Shown here piece by piece: positions 46,864-54,874 of a stretch of DNA of 64,000 nucleotides. A program made the position numbers and the translations under genes. The notes under the pieces are model-generated. The model saw nothing but the letters and a program-made list of their open reading frames with translations. It was not told where the DNA came from and made no database searches. This DNA comes from Balneicella halophila (lineage in GTDB: Bacteria; Bacteroidota; Bacteroidia; Bacteroidales; Balneicellaceae): the NCBI RefSeq assembly GCF_003096835.1, contig NZ_QENZ01000003.1:682001-746000 (forward strand), read 5' to 3'. Position 1 is the first letter of the stretch. Each line of letters begins with the position of its first letter.

Positions 46864-47886
46864 TTAGATTTTTATTACGCCAATACCTGGTCTGTTATTT
46901 AGTTGCATTTTTCCATTAACCACTTTAACACCATCAAAAATATCATTTGTTATAAGCAAGTTGCCATCTAAATCGGCCCAATCTGCTAAAGAAGAAAGTT
47001 GCGTAGCAGCTGAGATACCACAAGAAGTTTCAGTCATACAGCCTAACATTGTCTTCATACCTATAGACTTTGCTAACAAGAGCATTTTATGGGCTTCTCG
47101 CATACCGGTCGCTTTCATCAATTTCACGTTTATACCTGAGTAAATGTCTTTCGTTTCAATAACATCATCTAAGCGCTGTATGGCTTCATCAGCAATAATG
47201 GGTAATGGACTGCGTGACGAGAGCCATGCAATATCATCTTTTCTTTCCTTTGCCATAGGTTGTTCTACTAGTACAACGCCTTGCTCTTTTAGCCAGAGGA
47301 TTTCATCCAATGCTTTTTCACGGTCTTTCCATCCTTGGTTAGCATCTACACAGATGGGGGTATCGCTAACACTGCGAATGGTTTCTATCATTTCTTGATC
47401 GTTATCCAATCCTACTTTTACTTTTAGTAGCTTGTAGGGAGATGCTTTCAAAGCTTTTTCTTTTACGATTTCAGGTTTGTCAATACCTATGGTAAAAGAA
47501 GTTACAGGAGTATCATCAGCATTATATCCCCAAATTTTAAACCAGGGTTGATTTAGCATTTTCCCGACTAAATCATGTAGTGCGATATCAATAGCGGCTT
47601 TTGCAGCATAATTTTCAGGAGCGATTTTGTCCACATAACCCAAAATATCTTCCATTTGAAAAGGATCTGAGAATTGAGACAAATCTAAACTCTTGAAAAT
47701 TCGGCTTGCGGTTTCTTGACTTTCACCAAGATATGGAGGCATTGCAGCTTCTCCATAACCCACTAAATCTTCATAGTGCAGTTCTGTTATCATTACCGGT
47801 GTGATGGCTCTTGAATGTGCCGAAACGGTAAATGTGTGTTCTAACTGTAAATTGTAGGGATAATATTTGAATTCTAAATTTGCCAT
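46864..47886 (-). CDS. dipeptide epimerase, probably L-Ala-D/L-Glu type (enolase superfamily)
   Basis: A 340-residue enzyme with an N-terminal capping domain and a C-terminal TIM barrel. The KxK acid/base motif is KVKVGL near residue 160, metal ligands are in ICVDANQGW, VLVEQPM and PIIADEA, and the opposing Lys in INVKLMKATG. In peptidoglycan recycling the enzyme epimerises the L-Ala-D-Glu dipeptide. Its upstream neighbour, 4 nt away, is a peptidoglycan-type glycosyl-hydrolase-like lipoprotein, which supports this substrate, though other dipeptides are possible in this superfamily. Confidence 0.9.
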   Translation of the reverse strand: MANLEFKYYPYNLQLEHTFTVSAHSRAITPVMITELHYEDLVGYGEAAMPPYLGESQETASRIFKSLDLSQFSDPFQMEDILGYVDKIAPENYAAKAAIDIALHDLVGKMLNQPWFKIWGYNADDTPVTSFTIGIDKPEIVKEKALKASPYKLLKVKVGLDNDQEMIETIRSVSDTPICVDANQGWKDREKALDEILWLKEQGVVLVEQPMAKERKDDIAWLSSRSPLPIIADEAIQRLDDVIETKDIYSGINVKLMKATGMREAHKMLLLAKSIGMKTMLGCMTETSCGISAATQLSSLADWADLDGNLLITNDIFDGVKVVNGKMQLNNRPGIGVIKI

Positions 47887-47890
47887 ATAC

Positions 47891-49435
47891 TTAGAGTTTT
47901 TTGTAGATAAGGTTACTGATTTTACTCTCTTGGTTTGCTTTATTCACTCGAGTAATAACAAATGTACGTTTTTTGCGTTTTTTTCTGCTCGTTTTAGGTA
48001 GCAGGATTTCTGTCTTTTTCGTTATTCTAAAAATATTCTTGGAATCGTCAAGATTCCCTACTGTATTTTTACCTTCAAACATGTAAATTAAATAGTATTT
48101 TAATTCGTCTGCACCTTCGCCCTTTAAAGCTTCCCAGGATAACTTATATGCATTGGCTTTTACTTTCTCAATTTTTGCAACTGGTGGTGGATTGAGTGTT
48201 TGTATTTTTGTAGGCGGTGGCAGTGCTATTTTACTATAATAATCGTTTTGCACACTATCTTTTAATCCATTAAGGTGTTCTGTTTCGAAAATTTTAGAGC
48301 GGAAAAACATACTCCCATTTACTTTAGGATATTTTTCATTGAGTTTCATTTGTCGAGTGATTTCATTGCCCGTATTCCATTCTAGGTAATTTCCTCCATG
48401 TCCAATCTTATATAAAGCGTGTCCGATATATAGGTGAGTGTTTTTAGTGTTTTTATTCCACCATTCTACAAGAGTGGCATAGTCTGCTGCTGGATGACCA
48501 ATATGCCAATATATTTGGGGAGTGACATAATCAATCCATCCTTTTTCCATCCAGAGGAGAATATCTGCGTATAAATCATCATAGTTCGTTTGTCCTGCTC
48601 GGGTTTCTGAACCTTTGGGATCTTTATCATCATTACGCCAGACACCAAATGGACTGATACCAAATTGCACCCAAGGTTTCGCTTGTTTTATCGTATCGCG
48701 AAGCTCTTGTATGATGAGATTTACATTATCGCGACGCCAATCATCTTTTTGAGCTTTTGAAAAACCTCTCGGATATTTTTGAAATGCCTTCTCATCGGGA
48801 AATTCGTGATTTGGAATTTTATAAGGATAAAAGTAGTCATCCATATGAATAGCATCTATGTCATAACGACGTGTAATGTCACCTACGATTTTTGCAATAA
48901 ATTCACGTGTTTCAGGCAATCCGGGATTGTAATACGTATGTTGTCCATAATTTACAAACCACTCAGGATGTTTAAAGATTGGATGATTATTTGAAACTTT
49001 TGCTTGTTTGTAATTGAAAACTCCTCGGTAAGGATTCAACCAAGCATGAAAATCTATATTCCGTTTATGACTTTCTTCTATCATAAATGCTAAAGGATCA
49101 TAAAATGGTTGAGGTGGCAGTCCTTGAGTGCCTGTAAGAACTTCAGACCAAGGCTCAAAAGGAGACGAATATAAAGCATCGCCTGAAGGACGAATTTGAA
49201 CAACTACAGTGTTAAATCGATACTTTACCATCGTGTCTAAGAGATTCACGAATTCTTGCTTTTGTTGCTGGACACTCAAGTCATTCTTCGAAGGAAAATC
49301 TAAGTTAAGAACAGAAGCAACCCAAAGAGCACGCATCTCATGTTTCGTCTCTTTTTTGTGAATTGGTTTTGGCTGTGTTGTTTTACATCCAATAACTAAA
49401 CTTAATATGATAAGGATACCTAAAATTCTTTTCAT
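47891..49435 (-). CDS. GHL10-type glycosyl-hydrolase-like lipoprotein (DigH/YngK family)
   Basis: A 514-residue lipoprotein: signal with IILSLVIGC (Cys about 17), then a TIM-barrel domain (about 30-380) opening with EMRALWVASVLNLDFPSK and showing VVVQIRPSGDALYSSPFEPWS, HAWLNPYRGVFN, IHMDDYFYPYKIP and VQFGISPFGVWR. A C-terminal fibronectin-III-like domain (about 405-510) follows. The E. coli relative DigH cleaves peptidoglycan strands lacking stem peptides, so a role in cell-wall turnover is inferred. It is the first gene of the operon with the dipeptide epimerase; a perfect -7 box lies 33 nt upstream. Confidence 0.88.
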   Translation of the reverse strand: MKRILGILIILSLVIGCKTTQPKPIHKKETKHEMRALWVASVLNLDFPSKNDLSVQQQKQEFVNLLDTMVKYRFNTVVVQIRPSGDALYSSPFEPWSEVLTGTQGLPPQPFYDPLAFMIEESHKRNIDFHAWLNPYRGVFNYKQAKVSNNHPIFKHPEWFVNYGQHTYYNPGLPETREFIAKIVGDITRRYDIDAIHMDDYFYPYKIPNHEFPDEKAFQKYPRGFSKAQKDDWRRDNVNLIIQELRDTIKQAKPWVQFGISPFGVWRNDDKDPKGSETRAGQTNYDDLYADILLWMEKGWIDYVTPQIYWHIGHPAADYATLVEWWNKNTKNTHLYIGHALYKIGHGGNYLEWNTGNEITRQMKLNEKYPKVNGSMFFRSKIFETEHLNGLKDSVQNDYYSKIALPPPTKIQTLNPPPVAKIEKVKANAYKLSWEALKGEGADELKYYLIYMFEGKNTVGNLDDSKNIFRITKKTEILLPKTSRKKRKKRTFVITRVNKANQESKISNLIYKKL

Positions 49436-49468
49436 AAAATTTATTCGTCTTTAATGGTGTGTAAAAAA

Positions 49469-49476
49469 CAAATGTA
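49469..49476 (-). promoter_or_regulatory. -7 promoter box of the GHL10-epimerase-macro operon
   Basis: Minus-strand TACATTTG, exact TAnnTTTG, 33 nt before the start at 49435. It is divergent from the box at 49489-49496. Confidence 0.5.
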
Positions 49477-49488
49477 AGCAAAATCCCC

Positions 49489-49496
49489 TATCTTTG
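49489..49496 (+). promoter_or_regulatory. -7 promoter box of the TlpA-like lipoprotein gene
   Basis: TATCTTTG, exact TAnnTTTG, 30 nt before the ATG at 49527. It overlaps an upstream start candidate at 49494 and argues against it. Confidence 0.55.
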
Positions 49497-49526
49497 TTAA
49501 TGAAACAATGTCTAAAACATAAAACG

Positions 49527-50063
49527 ATGAGAAAATTACTGCCTATTTTATTTGTAGCAATTTTGCTGGTAAGTTGTAAAAAGGATACTAAAAAGAATGA
49601 AGAACCGGCTGACCGTGGCTATATTGTAGAAGTAGGTGATATAGCACCTGATTTCGAAACCCAGCTAATGGATGGCAGTACTTTTAAGCTTTCAGATTGT
49701 CGAGGTAAAGTAGTGATGTTGCAGTTTACAGCCAGTTGGTGTGGCGTTTGTCGCAAAGAAATGCCTTTTATAGAGAAAGAAATTCATCAAGTTCATCAAG
49801 ATAAAGACTTTATAGTTATTGGAATTGACCGCGATGAACCTTTAGAAAAGATGCAGAAGTTTGCAAAAGATACTGGGATTACTTATCCATTAGCTTTTGA
49901 CCCCGATGCAAATATATTTGCTTTATATGCTCACAAAGAAGCAGGTGTTACGCGTAATGTGATTATCAACCGTGAGGGCAAGATTATTTATCTTACTCGC
50001 CTGTTTAATCGTGAAGAGTTCGATGCTATGAAAAAGGTCATCGAGGAGGAGTTGGCGAAGTAA
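49527..50063 (+). CDS. TlpA-like thioredoxin-fold lipoprotein (redoxin)
   Basis: A 178-residue lipoprotein: MRKLLPILFVAILLVSC with Cys at 17. The AhpC/TSA-like fold follows, with VGDIAPDFETQLMDGSTFKLSDCRG and the redox site SWCGVCRKEMP near residue 75. The peroxiredoxin-like insertion (KDFIVIGIDRDEPLEKMQKFAK) is typical of periplasmic TlpA/ResA proteins that reduce disulfides or deliver electrons. The active-site dipeptide GV differs from that of the two other exported thioredoxin-like proteins in this window. Start chosen from the lipoprotein signal and promoter position. Confidence 0.88.
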   Translation: MRKLLPILFVAILLVSCKKDTKKNEEPADRGYIVEVGDIAPDFETQLMDGSTFKLSDCRGKVVMLQFTASWCGVCRKEMPFIEKEIHQVHQDKDFIVIGIDRDEPLEKMQKFAKDTGITYPLAFDPDANIFALYAHKEAGVTRNVIINREGKIIYLTRLFNREEFDAMKKVIEEELAK

Positions 50064-50114
50064 GAGTATTTTATGAATATCATTATTAATGATATGTTAG
50101 ATACTTGACAAGAG

Positions 50115-50190
50115 ATTCTTCACTGCGTTCAGAAATACAATAGAAGATAAACAAATATAGTTGTCACTCTGAACGTAGTGAAGAGTCCTT
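50115..50190 (+). repeat. long imperfect inverted repeat, extragenic repeat or terminator
   Basis: Arms ATTCTTCACTGCGTTCAGA (50115-50133) and TCTGAACGTAGTGAAGAGT (50168-50186) are complementary at 17 of 19 positions plus one G-U pair, separated by 34 nt and followed by CCTTTTTC. It could terminate the redoxin gene and the convergent uvrB transcript. The arm sequence resembles a motif I associate with dispersed intergenic repeats in Bacteroidota genomes; this is recollection only. Confidence 0.7.
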
Positions 50191-50262
50191 TTTCTTTTTA
50201 TTAGAAAATCACTTGATTGCTTTTGGAAAGGTAGCTGGTTAAGTTTCGCAGATAAGTTTATT

Positions 50263-52248
50263 CTACATATTTTTTAACTTTTCTTGCATTGCGTACATTT
50301 TGTCACGAAGTTGTGCAGCATAGATAAAGTCCAAATCTTTGGAGGCTTTTTGCATTGCTTTCTTGGTTTGTTCAATGGCACGTTCCAGTCCTGCCTTAGA
50401 TTCGTAATTTGCTTCAGGTTCAGCAACCATTTGAGCTGTGGCTTGCACGTCAGTCTGACTTTCTATAATTTTCTTCTGTGCTTTCTTAATCTGCGTAGGA
50501 GTTATGTTATGTTTCTCATTATACTTTATCTGTTTCGTACGTCTATACTCCGTATTATCAATCGTTTCTTGCATTGATTTGGTAATCTTATCGGCGTACA
50601 TTATTACTTGACCATTTAGGTTTCTTGCTGCACGACCTGCCGTTTGAGTAAGTGAGCGTGTGTTACGTAAGAAACCTTCTTTATCTGCATCTAGTATCGC
50701 AACGAGGGAAACTTCAGGTAAGTCCAATCCTTCTCGCAAAAGGTTTACCCCGATGAGTACATCGATGATTCCTTCTCGCAATTGTTCCATTATTTCAACA
50801 CGTTCTAGTGTATCAACATCCGAGTGTACATAGCGACATTTTAACCCGATGTTGGCAAAATAAGTGTTCAATTCTTCAGCCATACGTTTGGTGAGTGTGG
50901 TTACCAAAACTCGTTCATTTTTTTGTATTCGAAGATGAATCTCATTTAATAAATCATCTATCTGATTCAAACTAGGTCGTACGGAAATAGGTGGGTCTAT
51001 CAAACCTGTAGGTCTAATAATCTGTTCCACAATTTCGCCACCTGTTTCTTCCAATTCGTAATCAGCAGGAGTAGCACTCACATAAATAATTTGTTTTCGT
51101 AATTGAGTGAATTCATCAAATGTCAAAGGACGATTGTCTAAAGCAGCAGGTAAACGAAAACCGTAGGATACCAAGTTTGTTTTTCTGGAAAAATCACCTC
51201 CATACATCGCCCGTATCTGTGGAATAGTAACATGGCTTTCGTCAATTACCGTAAGAAAATCCTTGGGAAAATAATCCAGCAAGCAGAAAGGGCGTGAGCC
51301 TGGCGGTCGGCCATCAAAGTAACGAGAATAGTTCTCTATGCCAGAGCAATAGCCTAGCTCCTTCATCATTTCCAAGTCAAACTCAGTGCGTTGTTTTAGT
51401 CGATTGGCTTCTTCACGCATACCATCTTCCATAAACTTCTCATATTGTATCATAAGATCATCTTGAATCATTCGAATGGATTGATGTAATCGGTCAGGCG
51501 AGGTAACGAATAGTGTTGCCGGAAATACGGTTAATTCCTCAGCTTTTTCAATAACCGTTCCGTCAACAGGATTGATATGTGAGAGTTCGTCTATTTCATT
51601 ATCCCAAAACAAAATTCTGTAGGCATTGTCAGCATAAGCAGGATAAATATCTACCGTATCTCCTTTCACTCGAAAAGTGCCTGGTTTAAATTCTGCTTCA
51701 GTTCGGGAATATAATGATGCCACTAAACTATGTAGAAGTTTATTCCTAGAAATAGTTTGTCCTTTCTCTATCCTTATGGTATTGGCTTCAAAATCATTTG
51801 GATTACCGATACCGTAAAGACAAGAAACAGACGAAACGACGATGACGTCACGCCTTCCGGATAGTAAAGCTGAGGTTGCTCTTAATCTTAACTTTTCAAT
51901 TTCTTCATTTATAGAAAGATCTTTTTCAATATAAGTAGCAGTAACTGGCAGATAGGCTTCTGGTTGGTAATAGTCATAATAAGATACAAAATACTCAACA
52001 GCGTTATTAGGGAAAAACGTTTTAAATTCACCATATAGTTGTGCCGCCAAGGTTTTGTTGTGGCTGAGGACTAAAGTGGGGCGTCCCGTTTCTTGGATTA
52101 CATTCGCAATAGTAAACGTTTTACCAGAGCCAGTAACGCCAAGAAGTATTTGAGATTCATCTCCATTTTCCACTCCTTTTACTAGCTTAGTAATGGCTTC
52201 AGGTTGATCACCAGAGGGTTTATATTCCGATTCTAATTGAAAATTCAA
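50263..52248 (-). CDS. uvrB: excinuclease ABC subunit B
   Basis: A 661-residue DNA-repair helicase-like protein that loads onto damage with UvrA and recruits UvrC. Walker A GVTGSGKT is near residue 40, the damage-probing beta-hairpin YYDYYQPEAYLP near 95, Walker B TVIDESHVT near 338, helicase motif QTAGRAARN near 540, and a C-terminal UVR motif (about 622-657, LERAIEQTKKAMQKASKDLD) that binds UvrC. Length and motif order are normal. It is monocistronic between the inverted repeat and the oxidoreductase gene. Confidence 0.97.
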   Translation of the reverse strand: MNFQLESEYKPSGDQPEAITKLVKGVENGDESQILLGVTGSGKTFTIANVIQETGRPTLVLSHNKTLAAQLYGEFKTFFPNNAVEYFVSYYDYYQPEAYLPVTATYIEKDLSINEEIEKLRLRATSALLSGRRDVIVVSSVSCLYGIGNPNDFEANTIRIEKGQTISRNKLLHSLVASLYSRTEAEFKPGTFRVKGDTVDIYPAYADNAYRILFWDNEIDELSHINPVDGTVIEKAEELTVFPATLFVTSPDRLHQSIRMIQDDLMIQYEKFMEDGMREEANRLKQRTEFDLEMMKELGYCSGIENYSRYFDGRPPGSRPFCLLDYFPKDFLTVIDESHVTIPQIRAMYGGDFSRKTNLVSYGFRLPAALDNRPLTFDEFTQLRKQIIYVSATPADYELEETGGEIVEQIIRPTGLIDPPISVRPSLNQIDDLLNEIHLRIQKNERVLVTTLTKRMAEELNTYFANIGLKCRYVHSDVDTLERVEIMEQLREGIIDVLIGVNLLREGLDLPEVSLVAILDADKEGFLRNTRSLTQTAGRAARNLNGQVIMYADKITKSMQETIDNTEYRRTKQIKYNEKHNITPTQIKKAQKKIIESQTDVQATAQMVAEPEANYESKAGLERAIEQTKKAMQKASKDLDFIYAAQLRDKMYAMQEKLKNM

Positions 52249-52302
52249 AATATGTCTTTTATTTTATAAATCTAAAAAAACAACTTAATAGTATTGTCCA
52301 GT

Positions 52303-53313
52303 TTACTGTTCTATTTCTAATATAATCTTACCAAAAGTATCTCCTTTCTGAACTTCTTCGTGCGCTTCTTTTGTTTTAGATAATGGATATACCGATTGTA
52401 TTTCTAGTGATATCTCTTTATCACCTACCAATTTTAGAATTTCGAATAAATCTTCACCGTTAGGATTTGATTTGAATCCCTCAACAGTCAGATTTCTCGA
52501 TTCGCCGGCTTCTTTTAGTTTATCTACCCAAATAGACGGAAGTACGACTACACGACCCTCTTTTTTAAGAACATCTAGTCCTTTCACACCTGCATCCCCT
52601 CCTACAAAATCTAAAAATAAATCTGCATCTAAATTTGGGAATGCATCATCTTCTCCATACTTTGTATAATCTATCCAGTTTTCTAACTTATCTACATTTA
52701 TTAATTTCTGTATTTTTTCATACTTATCTTCCGAGCATATCAATGAAAGTTTAACATTCTCATTTTCTACCTTTTTCATTAATAATTGCAATGCAATATG
52801 ACCAACGCCTCCTGCTGGAGCATTTAGTACAACGTGCTCATTAGGTTTTATATCTGCAAATTGAACGACTTGATAGGCAGTAATTCCAACACAAGGTAAG
52901 GCTCCAGCCTGTTCTAGACTTATATTTTCGGGAAGTTTCGTAATATATTTTTCCTCAATAGTATTGTATTGAGCATAGCAACCCCCATTATACGTCAATG
53001 CAGCAACTCGGTCACCAATGGCTACTTTATTAGAATTAGTTTTGACTACAACTCCTGAGAGGTCAAACCCTAATATGGCAAATTCATTTCTGCTAAACTT
53101 TTCTTTTTTAATCGCTTCAGCTCCCCATCCTTTGCCTTGGCGAGTTTTATAATCAACGGGATTTACACTACTATAAGCTACTTTCACTAAGACTTCGTTT
53201 TCAGCTAATTCGGGTATGGGCAACCTATCTTTATATTGAAGAACATCTGGTTTGCCAAATTCGCTAATTACTACTGCACTCTGTGTTGCTGGTAAATTTC
53301 CATCGATTTTCAT
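52303..53313 (-). CDS. NADP-dependent quinone oxidoreductase-like protein (MDR superfamily)
   Basis: A 336-residue medium-chain dehydrogenase/reductase. The N-terminal GroES-like domain has PIPELAENEVLVKVAYSSVNPVDYK and GFDLSGVVVK; the Rossmann domain has VVLNAPAGGVGHIALQLL near residue 150, the nucleotide-binding turn. Zinc-ligand residues of classical alcohol dehydrogenases are absent, which fits the quinone oxidoreductase branch. The substrate is unknown. It starts 3 nt after the HAD phosphatase gene, so the two are co-transcribed. Confidence 0.85.
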   Translation of the reverse strand: MKIDGNLPATQSAVVISEFGKPDVLQYKDRLPIPELAENEVLVKVAYSSVNPVDYKTRQGKGWGAEAIKKEKFSRNEFAILGFDLSGVVVKTNSNKVAIGDRVAALTYNGGCYAQYNTIEEKYITKLPENISLEQAGALPCVGITAYQVVQFADIKPNEHVVLNAPAGGVGHIALQLLMKKVENENVKLSLICSEDKYEKIQKLINVDKLENWIDYTKYGEDDAFPNLDADLFLDFVGGDAGVKGLDVLKKEGRVVVLPSIWVDKLKEAGESRNLTVEGFKSNPNGEDLFEILKLVGDKEISLEIQSVYPLSKTKEAHEEVQKGDTFGKIILEIEQ

Positions 53314-53316
53314 CTT

Positions 53317-53949
53317 TTACTTTTTTAGATTTTCTAATGATGTTAATAAGTCTCTCAATTTCTTATCACTTGTCTTCGTTATATTAATAGCTTGCATCCC
53401 ACCTGTTTTTGCTGACTGCATACCTAATTCACCATCTTCAAAAACGAGACAGTTTTCAGGTGCAATATCTATAATCTCTGCACATGAAAGAAACGTGTCG
53501 GGTGCAGGTTTATGATTCTCTACATCGTCAGCAGTTACAAGTCCTTCTATGTATTTGTTGACATTTAAATTGTCAATGATCTTCTCAGCAGTTATTCTTT
53601 GACTACCAGTACCAACCGCCATAGGAAACTTATTATGTAATGAGTACAGGAAGTCCGGTACAACTGGAATGGGCTTTACATCATCTAGCTTTTCTTCAAG
53701 AAAAACTTTGTCTTTTTGCTCAGAAAATGCTTTTGCATCTGCACTTACACCTTGTTTGTCTGCTTGTATGTTGACAATATCTTCAGTACTCATTCCAGCA
53801 AACTTTATGTGTTCTTCATGAGATAGAGAAAGTCCATATTTCTCACCTACTTCATTCCATGCTTCCAGATGCAAAGGCATTGTATCTGCCAAAGTGCCAT
53901 CTAAATCAAATATTAATCCTTTTATTCTTGAAATATCTATATCCATCAT
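53317..53949 (-). CDS. HAD-superfamily hydrolase, beta-phosphoglucomutase-like
   Basis: A 210-residue HAD protein. Motif I FDLDGTLADT is near residue 15, the alpha-helical cap follows (about 25-85), motif II VGTGSQR near 110, Lys in NHKPAPDTFL near 145 and motif IV VFEDGELGMQSAK. The Asp pair in motif I permits phosphatase or phosphoglucomutase chemistry; the cap is subclass I. Two adjacent ATGs open the frame (53949, 53946); a start further upstream at 53967 would coincide with the inferred transcription start and is rejected. It is upstream of the oxidoreductase gene in one transcript. Confidence 0.86.
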   Translation of the reverse strand: MMDIDISRIKGLIFDLDGTLADTMPLHLEAWNEVGEKYGLSLSHEEHIKFAGMSTEDIVNIQADKQGVSADAKAFSEQKDKVFLEEKLDDVKPIPVVPDFLYSLHNKFPMAVGTGSQRITAEKIIDNLNVNKYIEGLVTADDVENHKPAPDTFLSCAEIIDIAPENCLVFEDGELGMQSAKTGGMQAINITKTSDKKLRDLLTSLENLKK

Positions 53950-53971
53950 ATTTATCTTATAAGTCAATTTA

Positions 53972-53979
53972 CAAAGATA
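53972..53979 (-). promoter_or_regulatory. -7 promoter box of the HAD-oxidoreductase operon
   Basis: Minus-strand TATCTTTG, exact TAnnTTTG, 22 nt before the start at 53949 and in the short gap after the SDR gene. Confidence 0.5.
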
Positions 53980-53994
53980 GCAAAAGAAGAGGGC

Positions 53995-54771
53995 TTAGTC
54001 TTCATACGATAGTAGGTCATCGTATTTGTAACGATAAGGTAATCTTTCCTTAAGTTTTTTCGTTGAGACAATTTTAAATTTCGAAATCCCTTCAGCTTCA
54101 AAGTTTGGTAAAGGTTTGTGATGTCTTTTTGCTTGAGTCTCGTAAAACTCTTTTCTGTTTGGATGACTATCAGAACAAGCATTAAAAATTTCTCTCCAAA
54201 TATCTTTTTGAATGATTTGAGTGATAATTTCAATACAATCATCCTGATGAATTAAATTAACAAAGCCTTCTGGATTTTTCATTTCTTTATTCGGACGAAT
54301 AAAATTGACCGGTTTTCTGTCATATCCAAACAAGCCTCCAAATCGGATTATGGTAACACTAAACCCCTCAAGATCTCTAAAGAAATTCTCAGCGAGAACT
54401 AAGGGAGAAGCAACCAATGGACTTTCTTCAGTGACCTCAGCATTATTTGCTTGATATACAGAAGTAGAACTGAGGAATATCACATTTTTAGTAGGAGATT
54501 CGGAAATACGCTCTGTTAATTTTTCAATGCTTAAAGGCTTTTGAGGTGTAATAGCTACAACTAAAGTATCAGCATCTAAAAAATTATCAATATTATTAGT
54601 TAGTTCATTAATGTCAATAAGATATGGATCAATATTTAGGTTTCTAAGCTCTTCTAGCTTTTCCTCAGTTGTAGTGCTTCCTTTTACACTATATCCTTCA
54701 TCAATTAGTCGTGTTGCTAATGGTTTGCCTAACCATCCACAACCCAGTATGCTTATTGTTTTTTTAGTCAT
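53995..54771 (-). CDS. NAD-dependent epimerase/dehydratase-like protein (SDR, YeeZ-like)
   Basis: A 258-residue extended-SDR-like protein with a Rossmann N-terminus, ISILGCGWLGKPLATRLI, in which the dinucleotide loop is GxGxxG. The catalytic YxxxK motif of classical SDRs is missing: SSTSVYQANNAEVTE shows Ser and Tyr but no Lys four residues on. This matches the YeeZ-like subgroup of unknown function, which may be a sugar-nucleotide or DNA-precursor-related reductase; that is a guess. A near-consensus box TATCTTTA (54798-54791) lies upstream. Confidence 0.78.
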   Translation of the reverse strand: MTKKTISILGCGWLGKPLATRLIDEGYSVKGSTTTEEKLEELRNLNIDPYLIDINELTNNIDNFLDADTLVVAITPQKPLSIEKLTERISESPTKNVIFLSSTSVYQANNAEVTEESPLVASPLVLAENFFRDLEGFSVTIIRFGGLFGYDRKPVNFIRPNKEMKNPEGFVNLIHQDDCIEIITQIIQKDIWREIFNACSDSHPNRKEFYETQAKRHHKPLPNFEAEGISKFKIVSTKKLKERLPYRYKYDDLLSYED

Positions 54772-54850
54772 AATTTCTATTGGTTTCTGATAAAGATAAT
54801 GATTTTTGGAAAGAGATAAAATAGCATTAGGCTTGTTTTTACTTCTTGAT

Positions 54851-54858
54851 TATCTTTG
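54851..54858 (+). promoter_or_regulatory. -7 promoter box of the ABC-F gene
   Basis: TATCTTTG, exact TAnnTTTG. It lies inside the longer reading frame that opens at 54806 and 16 nt before the TTG at 54875, deciding in favour of the TTG start. Confidence 0.55.
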
Positions 54859-54874
54859 CACAAAATTTAAGAAA

